NCBI GenBank assembly: GCA_001557505.1 | Contig: LSAX01000002.1 | Location: forward strand, 4,340,001-4,404,000 | Origin: Reticulascus tulasneorum | Lineage: Eukaryota > Ascomycota > Sordariomycetes > Glomerellales > Reticulascaceae | Direction of reading: 5' to 3' | DNA length: 64,000 nucleotides | Part shown: piece after piece, positions 1-11,528 of the stretch | How positions within the stretch are numbered: position 1 is the stretch's first letter | Layout of the letters: each line of letters opens with the position of its first letter | Position numbers and translations under genes: made by a program | The notes under the pieces: model-generated | What the model saw: the letters and a program-made list of their open reading frames with translations, nothing else | Told to the model about the DNA's origin: nothing | Databases searched by the model: none

Positions 1-2536
1 GGTGGTGAATAAGAGGGTGGGATGGGCATTGACAGTGAAAACAGTGTCCTTCTAGCATTCTGCTCCGAGTCAAACCATTTCTTTATTAGTACGAGATGAA
101 GTCACTCCTCAGCTAAGCCGGAACATTGTGTTCATAAAGAACGCTATCTAAACGGTGTGCACTCCATCGAACACCTTGGAGTGCTACGTAGTCAGCAGTG
201 TGGCGCGAACAGCTGTGCATACAACTAGCACGGGGTTACCTTGCCACGTAGCCTGTTAGCATACGAGGTGCTTTGAAGGATGCTAATTGTAATTAGAGTC
301 CTTCCATCCTTCTTAGGGATTCGCATGATATTAGGCTCCAGCAATGTCGGTCTACCAGGGGTAGATATACAGCAAACTCAACACGGCATAAGCTTTGAGC
401 ATCGGGGATGAGCCGCCATTTAAACAACGTGCACTGTACACTTGACTGCTCGTGCGCATTTGGCAGGCCTACAAGAGCCACAGGGTTTTACCTCTTGCCT
501 CCTGTGTCATCTTTTCTGCTCACAGAAGTGCGCTTGATGGATTAACGGCACGGCATCGAAAGGTCCATTTGTCGGCCCGTGCGGCTCTCCATAACCACAT
601 CCTTCATAACCATATTATCCTCTATCCTGGTCGCGTAAAACTTCCAAGAGCAACGATGCCAGTATGGCCAGTGATTGGTGCAACGGCGGCATCCAATGTG
701 TAGGCTGATGCAAGTCTTGCCATATGTAGTCAAGAATCGTAAAAAACTAAGATGGCGGTAAAGTCTTCCGTGACTACCAATTAGCAGAAGGATCTGGTTC
801 AGTGCCTCTTTCTGGAATGCAGAATGGTGCTGTATCCATCAACAAGAAGATCAAAGGACGCGTCTCGATATCACAAAGGTCCGCAGAAAGACAGCCATAC
901 GAGTAGGGTATCAAGGATGTACGTATCGTCATTGGCTCATCTGGCGGATTTTTTCAAAGACTAATGAATGCGTGAAGGATTTTCTGTACGAGCTGGCGTG
1001 CCTGTAATAAAGACTATCAGGGCGTAGTTCTGCAGTCTGGCTGGTGTCTAGAGTGCAAGTATTGACGTTGAGGTTTCTTGGAGGGACGATTTCTAGCTTA
1101 GGATCTTCCAAATCTTCCTGATATGTCCCTCTTGGCGAGATCGGATTGTCACGAGCACTGGTGCATGGATGCTTCTAGGCGGCTATGCAACTTGCACTCT
1201 CGGTCAGGGAAATCTGCCAAACTAGTCTAGGCGAGGTCTTTCGGTCCTAGGCATCATGGAAGATGACTAGAAGACTGACCAGACCGGGGTAGATTGGCGG
1301 ATAACACATCATTTCCTATTCGGGTAGTAGGTGCCGAGTACGTCCGTAAGATTACCCGCACTCAATCGTCCCGTGGTTCCATTCTTTGGAACTGGACATT
1401 CATTGGCCACCTCGTTCGTTAACTCTAAAGCAACGGCGCATTGTGATCTACTTGCCTCGTTTATTTCTGTTACGAGTTCTAACCAAAGAGCTTAAATAAG
1501 CACGCCTCGCTTGATTTCCTCGATGTAGACATTGTCTTTTTACAAGCTAAGATTAGTTGTTCGAATTTTCACGTTGAAGCAGCCGAGTTTGTGAGCGACT
1601 ATGGTTCTCAGAAGCCAGCCACAGAAGTCCCTGTGTCTATTTCACAATACCAATCTTTATCAACTTCAAGTCAGTAGACGGGGAACAAAATTCAGTCTTG
1701 GATTCGAGCCACCAGCGATATAGTAAAACGCCCTGGGATCACTAGCTGCTCTCACAGCCATTCCGTGTAATGCCAGTGCGAACCACTCACACCTACCACC
1801 TACTATTTCGCAATTTGGATCGTCATGGCCAAGAAAATATGGGCAACACCGGTTCGAAACAAAGCGAAGCGCTCGACTAACTGGACCCCTCGACCTACAC
1901 ATTCGTGTGCGGCCTAGGTACCCCTTCCCTGGCTCAACACTCCTTGAGTGGGAAATACAATTACCTGGTCCACCAGCTCCTCCAAAATTGCACTATATTT
2001 GTTACACTATTCGTTGACTTTGCCCCCTTGTTGCATCTTCAAAGGTATAACCCTCTGCAAAGCTGTATCAATTAGTTACTGCACTTTTTAGTCATTAGTG
2101 TCAGCGCTGTCCAGTGTGACTTTGGCTGAAGTATTCCAATTGGCCTGGCAAGGATCCTTCCCAAAGAGTCGTGCAGATGACAGTACATAGCCATTGCATA
2201 ATCACCTGTATTTAGTGAGAAATCCAAGACCCGTAAGATAACTTAAGCCATCGGGTGCTGGGATAGAAAATCATTGTGTTTCGAGGCGATGGAGGGCAAT
2301 AATTCTGGAGTGAAGACAGCCGTGCAAGTTTGTGCTCAAAAGTTCTTTCCACGAAGACATAGCTTAGAGACTTGTTTGGTCCGTTGACAATGGCTGGCAT
2401 CCTTTGGGCCATTTTGAAGATACTCACTGCGATGCGTCCTGTACGTCTTCAGGGTAGCAATTCAAAGGAATGTAATCGTTCACCGTTATATTAGATGGTC
2501 AATGGCAGATGGCAGCAGATCTTCACGATTAGCCAT

Positions 2537-2735
2537 ACAAGGAGGAGCAGGAGCACTAAGAGGATCAGGGGGACCAGGGGGGTCAGAAGCAAGAAGAGTA
2601 GACAGGCCAGACAGAGCAGGAGGGTGAGGAGCAAGAATATCAGCGGGATAAGAGAGATTAAGGGGATGAAGGGGATGAAGAGGACAACGGAGAGCAGGAG
2701 TAAGAGGATCAGAAGAGGCAAGAAGAGCTAGAGGA
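2537..2735 (+). repeat. Purine-rich low-complexity tract
   Basis: About 200 bases are strongly purine-biased on the plus strand, built from irregular AGG, GAAG and GGGGATGAAG-like units, with two G5-G6 runs near 2568-2582. The strand bias keeps several frames open, giving a Leu/Pro-rich frame on one strand and an Arg/Lys/Ser-rich frame on the other. These frames are compositional and not genes. Confidence 0.6.
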
Positions 2736-3091
2736 TCAGCAGTATAGGATGCGGCGAGGCTCAAGCATGTGACGGGCCTCAAACTTGGCGTTAGACCTGA
2801 AAGTTTAATCTATCGTACAATGTATTTAAGCCTTGTTACAAATCAGCAATCTCGTCAGGATTTGATACAATATACTTGATTCTACTCTTTGTTCATTAGA
2901 ATCCTTCTATTCAATGGATAGAGTGGGTAACATCACAGCCCGACGCAAGGTAGTACCTGTCGAGCGTCTCCATCTTGCCAGGGGGCCACGCTTCCTTCGA
3001 CTCAGGGTTGTGCCAGCATCAAGTATTTCAACGGAATCAGCCGTCTCTACTTATTCATACCCTCCGGTATAGAGAGCTGAGAGTCAGGAAA

Positions 3092-3099
3092 TATAAATA
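3092..3099 (+). promoter_or_regulatory. TATA box of the 8-Cys secreted protein gene
   Basis: TATAAATA lies about 150 bases before the ATG at 3246. It is followed by a pyrimidine-rich leader (TCTTC/TTTCTTC), as is common for well-expressed fungal secreted-protein genes. Confidence 0.5.
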
Positions 3100-3245
3100 G
3101 GATGCCCTCTCTCGACCTGAATGCTTGGATTCTTCATCTCTGAATCATCAAGCATCTTCTTCTCGAGCTACCACCGACGTTTCTTCATTTCTGATCATCA
3201 AATCCTCTTTTTCGTACCTGCTATCTACATCTATCTTTGTTCAAA

Positions 3246-4059
3246 ATGAAAGCCTCTTTCCAGCTCCTAGCGTTCGTTTTGGCCGCCAAGTCTGCTGTTG
3301 CACTTAGCGTCCCTGCTCAACGAGCTCCGATCGAGATTCCGGACAACGGCGACGGACTTTATGTTGTGCAGGTGGATGAAAACAACACTCCTACTGGGGT
3401 GGAGTTTACCGCCTTGCAGGATGTTTACACTGCCAACAAAGTTGTCGAACGCGCCGACACTACCCCTATGCCACACGCTCTCCTTGATAAGCGTGCTGGA
3501 GTGACCTGTAACGGTCAGATCGGAAATGGTGACATCGACACCGCCCAGGGATGTCTTGCTACCACCGCCGGCAGCGGCTCTAACTGGGGTCAGCACCAAT
3601 GGGTCTATGTAAGCCAATACCATCCATTGCTGTGGCTTCTTTCCTGAGTCACTTTCTGATATTTCCCTTGATGTTAACCAATTTGCTATAGTGTAAAGCA
3701 GGGAGCGCCGTTGCCTACGCTTGCAACTACCAAGCCAACTTTGTCAACTACAATACCATCGCTAGTATGCTTGCCTCCGTGCAAACTACTTGCACTAACT
3801 GGGGATACGGCTTCTACAGATGCGTAAGTATTGAAGCGTATATTCATACTCTACATTTGATTGTCCCCTTTCTTTTAACGTAACCAATCTTGGTATTCAG
3901 AACAACTTCTTGCCAGTGTACAGAAGTCACATGTTACGAAACTACCAGACTAGAGCTAATATTCACATCATGCAGACCAACGGTTGCGGCATTTATGATT
4001 TGGCTGTTGGGCGCGCTAAGAATGGTGACGTGTTCTGCAAGTCGGGCTTTACGGGCTAA
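3246..4059 (+). CDS. Small secreted cysteine-rich protein with Kex2-type propeptide
   Basis: Three exons (3246-3608, 3692-3823, 3901-4059) encode 217 aa. Both introns have canonical GTAAGY donors and TAG/CAG acceptors, and phase is kept. The start is the ATG in TCAAAATGA, a good fungal context. Residues 1-20 form a signal peptide (MKASFQLLAF then VLAAKSAVAL). An acidic prosegment ends in a Lys-Arg site at residues 82-83, directly before AGVTCNG, so Kex2-type processing is likely. The mature part of about 134 residues has eight cysteines, consistent with four disulfides in an extracellular protein. I do not recognise the family. The layout (signal, prosegment, KR, 8-Cys domain) fits a secreted effector or antimicrobial-type protein, but that is inference. 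The gene model is secure; the function is unknown. Confidence 0.85.
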
Positions 4060-4565
4060 GCATAGCGATCTTCTAGACTGTGAAGACTACTCTCTCCGCT
4101 CTGTGGTCTATTATTCAAGACAATTATGCCTCGTTTTAAGGGTGCAAACGGTCTTATGATCTGGCTTCAGTTTCAAAATTGCTTTCTTGGGGGGGTTTAC
4201 ATTCATGTGGGGTGGAATAACAGCGCCTTTGGCATATCTTTCTTTCCAGTCTCTCCTTAAGTATTGGTCAGTCCATAACGGGTGATTAATTACTAGACCA
4301 TATAGCTTCGGAAATTTATCATTTTCTTGAGCCTTATTATGAAATCCTTGACATCCTTCGTTCAGCTGCACCTCGATGAAGATAAACTCAGCCAATTCAC
4401 GCACTCATCACATAGTCCAAGGTAATAATAGCTGGACAGTGTGAAGTAGAAAGTTGCAGGCTATCACGTAGCTTTATCTAGTATTGGCCTGCCTAAATTC
4501 ACGTGTATTAACGCCCCCTATTTTATGCCGTGTTATTCCCGGTAAACCATCCTGTCTGTTCTGAA
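4060..4565. other. Intergenic, convergent 3' ends
   Basis: This lies between the 3' end of the 8-Cys protein and the 3' end of the pepsin-fold gene on the other strand. It is AT-rich and no coding signal is seen. Confidence 0.6.
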
Positions 4566-6361
4566 CTAGCCAGGAACTTCATGCACGCCGTGGATTGATG
4601 TATCGGCAGCATTCGTCGACCATGGCACCACATGGCCTGGATCGCTGTAGGGCGATCTAGAGCTATCGCCATACCGAGAACCGCCCCACATCAAGCTGCT
4701 ACGCCGGCGCGGATCGTTATATTTCGGCAAGTACGCCTGGGGCGGGGATTGGGAATAGACCTCATAGATCGTTGCGTTGTCCATAGCGGGACCGTGAGCT
4801 CGGAATTGATCAATACTGCTCTCGCGCTGACGCCTCTGTTTCCTACGTCGCAAGCACCAGAAAATGGCGACGGCAAAGATAAGAAGGGCTACACCACCGA
4901 CAGCACCACCAACGATGGGACCGATGGGAAATTTGTCTCCAGAGGATGAGCTGGATCCATCTGAAGTACCGTTACCTTTGTTGCCACAAGGAAAAGGGAT
5001 ATAATTGTTTGGTTGAGGATCAATGGCAGCCAACGCGAGGCCGAACTGGCCGCTCTCATAGTCAACCCCAAGATAGCTCTGTTAATCCAAGTTAGATCTC
5101 TATCGGCATGCCTAAGAATGATGGACACTCACCCTGGAAAGGAAAATCTTGCCAAGAGTAGGCACTTCGCCTTCCCCCGTCGGAACGTTCAGAATCTGCA
5201 GATTCGTAATTCCAGGCACAGACTCTTTATTCCCGAGATTATCAAAACCAAGAAGCGGCCGCTGCAACTCATAGGATGGCAGAGTTGTCTTATACCCGTT
5301 GTCGAGTGTGATCGATAGAGACCAGTCGCCAACGCGGCTAGAGTCGTAGGGTAGGCCGAGCTCGGTGAAGGAGAGATCGTTGGCAGCTTCGTTAGTATAA
5401 ACGGCGAGGAGCGTATCATTGAAGCCCGTGATTTGCTTCCAGTTGAGAAGCATACCCGCGGTAAAGCGAAATAGGTTGTCGTACGGTTCGATACAGGCCT
5501 CGACGACTTCGGCGCTCGACTTGATGGGAATGATTTCACCGTCCGAGAGCGTGATCGTCATGTCGGTGATCCTGGTTCGCAGCGGGCAAGGACGATCCCC
5601 TGCCATATCACTTAAGTTGGACCAACTGAAGGAGCCGTCGGTGCGGCCCGAGTTATAGCCGCCAATGACGAGTTCACCGTTGCGCGGATTGGCGAGCGAT
5701 TGTGAGCCTGCGTCGAGTGACCACGACTTGGAGCCGGCAAGCTTTTGGCTGAAAGCATCATTGAGGAACACGGAGTCTTTACCGAGACCAATCATGCCAG
5801 CATTGGAGTTGTTTCCGTATTGATTGAGCGCGATGCCTGCGCCGTAGAGAGCAGCATTCGTGTTGGGAAAGTTAATCTTGTCGTACCCGACCTTGGTAAA
5901 ACCTGGCGGGTTGAAGTGATCCCACGTCGGGTTGCTACGCGTGTCATTGTATGTCGATAGCGGGACATCAGTCCACGTCGTCGACGAGTTTTCATTGAAG
6001 AAGCCGCCTCGGAGCGCTTCGCATTTGTTCGGCTCGAGCGTGTTGGAGACATCGCAAAGACTCTGTTGTGAGACGAGCGTCGAGTTGATGACCGTGGATG
6101 GGACGAGGCAGAGTCGCTGCGGTGGAGTTCCTACCTCAACAAGACTTCCCCAGGAGATGACGCCGGATGCGAACGTGCAATTGCGCAGTGAGACCGCGAA
6201 GGTCGCATTGGAGCAGCTGGATTGGGCAGCGCCGGGTTTGACCTGCCAGGGATTAGCAAGTTAATATCTCGCCGAAGAGCGGGTTCGGCTCGTCTCCTGG
6301 TCAGCCTCACCAAAATAACGACGACTACCGCTACGAATAGCACACGATGGAGATTGAACAT
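4566..6361 (-). CDS. Pepsin-fold (A1-like) membrane protein, catalytic aspartates apparently missing
   Basis: Three exons on the minus strand (6361-6311, 6242-5133, 5078-4566) encode 557 aa. Removing the first intron (GTGAGG donor, CAG acceptor) joins MFNLHRVLFVAVVVVIL to VKPGAAQSS, making a clean signal peptide. The N-lobe has the family hallmark WGSLVEVGTPPQ (residues 48-59). The position of the first DTG motif reads LVPSTVIN instead. The second lobe also shows no DTG/DSG; the corresponding region reads IKSSAEVVEACIEP. The pepsin C-terminal hallmark SYLGVDYESGQFGLALA is intact (388-404). A Ser/Gly linker, a transmembrane helix at about 440-462, an RRRK stop-transfer and a basic cytosolic tail follow. 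The likely topology is an extracellular ectodomain with one membrane pass. Fungal genomes carry many such noncatalytic or divergent A1-like proteins; a binding or sensor role is speculative. Confidence 0.85.
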
Positions 6362-6964
6362 CAGGATCGCCTTCGTTGCTCCTTTGGGCTTATATTGGCA
6401 ATCTCAAGATAGCGATATCGCGAAGCGTTAGGAACATCGACAAAACCGGACAGATCGCAATGCGAGGCAGTAAAAGAAAAGAGGAGAGACGATAAAGAGA
6501 AATGGTTCCTGTTACTTCTCTGTGTGTCATGTCACCACCGTTAGCATGTCAGGCAACAAGCCGCAGCAACGCCAATTTTCAGCCGAAGCCCGAGTGGCTG
6601 CAGGGCACACTTTCAGACATCACAGGGAGAATCAACCTAGTCCATCCGAGCCCGGATTAATCATAGCAGTATATAGGTTAAACTACAGCTTGGGATTATA
6701 TCCCTTGGAGCTGTTTTTTTTCTTTCACTGGAGATACTTGGAGATGGGCAGAAATAAACATCCTGCATGTAGACATCGCTGACGATGAAGCTCGTGGAGT
6801 CATGAAGCTTGGACGAACTCTGGGAGATATTGTGGCCTACATGGTGGCTGCGCTCGTCCGACCAATGGAACCGCGACTAATGCACAACGAACGCGATTGA
6901 CGATTAGCTGAGCCTCCTCAGCCGTAGCTCTAAAGCTCCTAGCCCCAACGCCGAAAAACAGGCT
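6362..6964. other. Intergenic spacer
   Basis: This holds the 5' region of the pepsin-fold gene and the 3' region of the transporter. No coding frame or repeat is supported. Confidence 0.5.
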
Positions 6965-8677
6965 TTACACGTTCTCTACTTGGGCCACGTCAATGTCTCT
7001 CTTCCCCTCTGCCATCACAGCCCGAGCCGCTGTGGCCTCTAGATAATTCTTTCTCGCTTGTCGCGCAAAGATCGACACATTAGGGCCAAACAGCAAGTCC
7101 ATGTCCTCCAGTTCAACGCCCTTCGTCTCTGGGATAAAAAACCAAGCAAACGCAATTGCGAGGACAGTGCAGCTACCAAAGAACAGGAACGTTCCGTATG
7201 TAATGGTTATGACCATATGTGGCAAGCTGTATACCACAACAAACTGTGTCAGCCACTGGATGCAGATACAGAAAGCCATGCCTAGCGTTCGGACACGATT
7301 TGGTAGGACTTCGGACGTGAACAACCAGGGAATTCCATTCCAGCTGAGACCATAGAAGAGTGCGTAGATGTACACCATCCCCACGGCTGCCCGAGCACCA
7401 GCATCCATGGGCGGGGTACGGTCAAACGAGCCGGAGATTTGGGAGTAGCCGGCAAGGTAGAACATGGCAAATCCTGCGCCAACTCCACCAATCAACAAAA
7501 GAGGTCGACGACCTAGTTTATCGACGAGAATGCCGGCATACAATACAGTTGCAACCATCTTGATGATTCCGAAGATTCCAGTTGCAAGCAGCCCGTTGCT
7601 GGTTCCCGAGAAGCCGATTGAGGCAAAGATTGTGGGGGAATAATAGTTGATAGCGTTGATACTGCAAGCTGAACTTTAGCAAACTGGCATGAATCAAAGA
7701 ATTGGGCCAACTGCATACCCAGTGAAATTTTGGAACACTACCAAACCACAACAGATAACAACTCTTCCTCGGACGCCCTTTGAGAACAGTTCCTTATAAA
7801 TCTGTTTCCAGCTTCGACCTTGGCCCGTGGACTGGATTTCATTCTCAATGGCCATCTCGATCGTGGCCATCTCTTTGTTAACATAAGGATGATCTTCGGG
7901 CAGATGTCGTATCCAACTGAGAGCCTTTCGTGCTTTTTGAATCTTGCCCTTTGAGACAAGCCATCTGGGTGACTCGATCATTGGAATCATTGCCAAAATC
8001 AGCAACCCGGCAGGCACGAACTGCACAGCAACGGGGATATGCCACTGCTTATCGCCAACGGGGCTGATGTTTTTGTTAACACCATAGTTTACCCAGAAGC
8101 CGAACACGAGAGCGATCTGCAGCATGACCTCGAATACTCCAACAAGCCTTCCTCGAATCAAGGCAGGTGAGCATTCAGACACGTAGATCGGGAGCACCAT
8201 GGCGCTAGCCCCCACGCCCCAGCCTGTAAACACTCGGCCGGCGTAGAGGCAATCGAGTCGACCAAGCATCTGGAGGACCGCGCCAATGGAGAAGATGACG
8301 GCAGAGCCCATCAGCATCGGCTTCCGGCCATATTTTTCGGCGAGGAAGAAGCCCATAGCGCAGCCGAAGAATGCGCCTCCCTGAAAAGTAGACACAATGT
8401 TGGAAGATAAACTAGCTCTCTCGGACTTTGTGGCATCAGCCAAATTAAATCTTCGTTGGAAGGATGGCAGGTTTAGGGTTCCTCCGATGAAAGCCGAGTC
8501 ATAGCCATACATGGCAGAGGCCTGTCGTCCAACAATTAGCATTGGGCTTGGAACACGACAGATAGGGAGCATTCTTACCCATGATGCGGAGAAGGCAAGG
8601 GCATATGGCCTCCAGCCATAAACTTGCGGAGGTGCCTCGTCGCCGGACTTCTCCTTGAGCTCCAAGATGTTTTTCAT
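6965..8677 (-). CDS. MFS sugar-type transporter (12 TM)
   Basis: Three exons on the minus strand (8677-8579, 8521-7719, 7661-6965) encode 532 aa. The first intron restores the family sequence SASWASAMYGYDSAFIGG. The second restores NFTGINAINYYSPTIFASIG. Sugar-porter signatures are present: the GR/KYGRKP loop, VGASAMVLPIYVSECSP, the post-TM6 motif IESPRWLVSKGK, DKLGRRPLL in the second half, and PETKG near the C-terminus. It should carry a sugar or sugar-acid-like substrate (hexose, quinate or similar) across the plasma membrane by proton symport; the exact substrate cannot be read from sequence. It is divergent from a cyclase-family gene 620 bases away, suggesting uptake plus catabolism. The shared promoter is rich in SYGGRG motifs, consistent with carbon catabolite control. 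Confidence 0.92.
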
Positions 8678-8734
8678 GGCAACACTTGAATCAGCTCAAG
8701 AAAGGGGTGTAGTCGAGACTTGGATTCCAGGAGA

Positions 8735-9027
8735 CTGGGGAACAAATCAAGGCTGGAACATTTATGTAAAACCCGGGGACCGTTCTCCTGGGTCATTGTG
8801 GAGAGGGATATCTGGGGAGACCAAATTCAACATCCTGAGACTTCCTCCGCGAGAATTCTTATCCGAAGCACAACATCCAACCCCATCATTTACTGCATTT
8901 GGGACGATGATAACGATTATGGCGGGGATAGTCTGGGGTGCCCATGTCCTTGCGTGGGGCAAGCGTTGCCCTATGCAGTCATGATGCGGGGATGCACGGT
9001 CGCTGGGATTGAGCTAATGCTCCGGGG
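8735..9027 (+). promoter_or_regulatory. Cluster of CreA-type SYGGRG motifs in a divergent promoter
   Basis: Plus-strand matches to SYGGRG begin at 8735, 8773, 8798, 8812, 8922, 8933, 8954, 8986 and 9022. About one to two would be expected on one strand of this 620-base spacer at even base composition. The local sequence is G-rich, so part of the excess is compositional. Position between a transporter and a catabolic-type enzyme makes CreA binding plausible. Confidence 0.4.
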
Positions 9028-9297
9028 GAAGTCGACAAGTGCCGAGGTCAATGACGATGGCAGTGTTCGCTGCCCGTGGATCAATACTACTCCTTTATCC
9101 CCTACATTGAAATCGGTAACCAACCGGATCTTCACCACTAGCTTTAGTATCCATCGGAAGGCTTGGCTTGGGCCCAAGGCTCAATGTTGCTGGGTGAATT
9201 CTTCCCTGCTCTTTAGGATCCTGCTTCTCGATTATACCATGATCAGCCATCAACCGAATTTCGAATCATCGCCCATCCTTTGGACAGCTAACGCAAT

Positions 9298-10435
9298 ATG
9301 GCACCAGTCTTACCCTCATTTGATGACCTCCCTCTCGATAAGTCTGGCCCGCCAGGAAATGCCTGGGGTCTGTGGGATCAAGATAATGAACTGGGCATGC
9401 TCAACCTTATCACGCCTGAGACTGTGGCCGCAGCGGCAACTGAAATCAAGGAAGGCATTAGGATTTCGCTCGACTGGCCGCTGGACAAACCGTCTTTCCC
9501 AGCATTTGAAAGGCAGCGATTCCAACACGAAGTTCTCAATAGGGCCCCAATGATTATGAATGATGATGCTGTGGCCTTCAATACTCAAAGCAGCACCCAA
9601 TGGGATGGGTTTCGGCACTACGGTACCCCATTTAATCCTCAGTGGACCTCGGTGGCATGCAGCTGATACTCAAGCCTAGGATATCAACGCACGAAGCAGT
9701 TCTACAAAGGACACGTACAGAAGGACTTCGAAGGTGGCTCGAGAACATTAGGGATAGATGGTAAAGCTCTACTTCCAGCTGTACGCATGATGACTAATGA
9801 AACTTTAGCCTTTTCAAGTAATGGCGGCATCGTCGGACGCGGAGTTCTGATAGACTGGTACGCATGGTCTCAAAACAATAACGTCCATCTATCTCCATTC
9901 CAAACAGGCGCCGTGGAACTCTCTCATATCCGATCCATCATAGCGGAGAATAACATCAAGATCCGACAAGGTGATATCCTCTTCTTGCGGATCGGCTTCA
10001 CAGCAGCCTACAACCGCCTCTCCGCGGCTGATCAGGAAGGCTTTCCCAATCGCCAGCCAGGGGGGCTGCTTGGCTTGGAAGCAACGAAGGACTCACTACG
10101 TTGGCTATGGGAGAGTGGCTTCGCGGCCATAGCGTCTGATGCTGCCGGGTTTGAGCGTGGCCCGGCAACAGGACCATACAATCATCCCGATGTAAGCATT
10201 CATCAGTGGGCACTTGCGGGATGGGGATTACCGATTGGTGAACTGTTCGACCTAGAAGAGCTAGCAGAAAGGTGCACGGAGAGAAAAAGATGGACGTTCT
10301 TCGTTAGCAGTGTCCCTTTGAAGGTGAGTTGACATCTCCGATGCGGACAATGCCATGGTGGTCGTGCTCGAACTAACGGGCAAGTAGATTCCGGGAGGAG
10401 TTGCCAGTCCGGCCAATGCTGTGGCCATCTTATAA
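9298..10435 (+). CDS. Cyclase-family protein (PF04199 type)
   Basis: Four exons (9298-9622, 9680-9760, 9809-10323, 10388-10435) encode 322 aa. Splicing restores TQWDGFRHYGYQRTKQFY and LGIDAFSSNGGIVGRGVLID, both typical of the fungal branch of this family. The start is MAPVLPSFDDLP, and NAWGLWDQDNELGMLNLITPE is the usual N-terminal block. SDAAGFERG and NHPDVSIHQWALAGWGLPIGELFDLEELA are the conserved C-terminal metal-site and dimer region. Bacterial relatives include KynB-type amidohydrolases that use metal to hydrolyse amides or lactones. The fungal substrate is unknown. There is no signal peptide, so it is cytosolic. Its neighbour is a divergent sugar-type transporter, so it may act on the imported compound or a derivative (inference). 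Confidence 0.88.
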
Positions 10436-11528
10436 AGTTGATTAGCTTCAAAGACCTGAAGCCAGGATTCGATGTCGTCTATATCTAGCACCAAATATCC
10501 ACCCAACAGATGAACTTGCATAATGTCGTTGCACCACAATACGTGGGGGGCAGGAAGGCTGCTGTCGCACCACTCCGGTCTCTTTGAGCGAATGTTTAAA
10601 GGAGAAATCATGCATATATATGCCTCAATTTCTAGCTCACTATGGCTTGAGCTTGAGCTAAGAGGACACGCTGTGACCTTTATGGCTCTGTCGTTGCCAC
10701 AGGTTGACTTCCCTATCGACCGCCTCATAGATTAGACTAGCTCAGGGTATACATCACTGTTTCAGCTTTTCTCCGAGCTATGAAGCATGGATGGTGCCAT
10801 TAATGACCGCTTACGTATCTTTCCGACGCTATGGTGGCGGAACTCCGCATTTTCTAAAATCTAGCTGTCGTATTTCCATCGTAGCGCTATCGGATTGGAC
10901 CAGAACTATGCTCATACCTATCTTGGAAAATAGATGTCCACTGAATAGGACCCGACCATAAGTATGTCCTTGAGAAACACAGCCTTCAGTTAACGAATGT
11001 AACTAATGTAGTTAGGCTAGTAGATTTTGTACAGGGTAGCCCGCATGACTGTCGGAGAGAAAACAGAAGGTGTTTTTCCGCAGTGCGTGCTAACGTTAGC
11101 AAATCCCCGAAGGTGCTGATTAACACCAAAAACCAAGTGGGTCGAAAGAGCAACTGACACCAGCGTCTCTCCCTATCCGTCAATGTGTTTATACGATCTA
11201 GACTAATACTCTAGAGCCATGGAAAAAACGGCCCGCGACATGGCGTTATGCGGAAGGTGATGATAGCCATCAACCCACATGCCAGTTACCAGTTGCAGGA
11301 CGCGCTATCAACTATCATTCCTATCTCCAAACCGTCCAAACTATACGAGAAGAAAGATGTAGATCTATCGGGTTTGACGCAAGTGGCGTATTTACTTGCT
11401 GTCCCGAACTTCCTAGGTCATCCAGTCCGGTGTCACCTTGGGGTTGCATACTTATGGGAGCTCCTACTCAATGCAGTCCGAGTCTGGATTATTTCGAGTT
11501 GACAAGTCTTTCAAGTTAGAATCCCGAG
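10436..11528. other. Intergenic spacer
   Basis: About 1.1 kb between the cyclase gene and the subtilase. No frame with family similarity or consistent splicing was found. The last part should hold the subtilase promoter. Confidence 0.5.

Larger units (their letters stand above)
1..3245. other. Long spacer, no gene seen
   Basis: No frame shows a convincing start, splice sites and family match. Open frames are all under about 100 codons. A polypurine tract lies near 2537-2735. Weak RNA polymerase III box-like words occur on the minus strand around 1690-1900. The last 150 bases hold the promoter of the next gene. Confidence 0.6.

Noticed and set aside
1830..1870. tRNA suggested by GGTTCGAAAC
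   Set aside because: Flanking bases do not form a T-stem or cloverleaf on either strand.
8720..9553. Plus-strand open frame of 277 codons
   Set aside because: Its second half overlaps the first exon of the cyclase gene in another frame. Its first half has no family likeness and lies in the divergent promoter.
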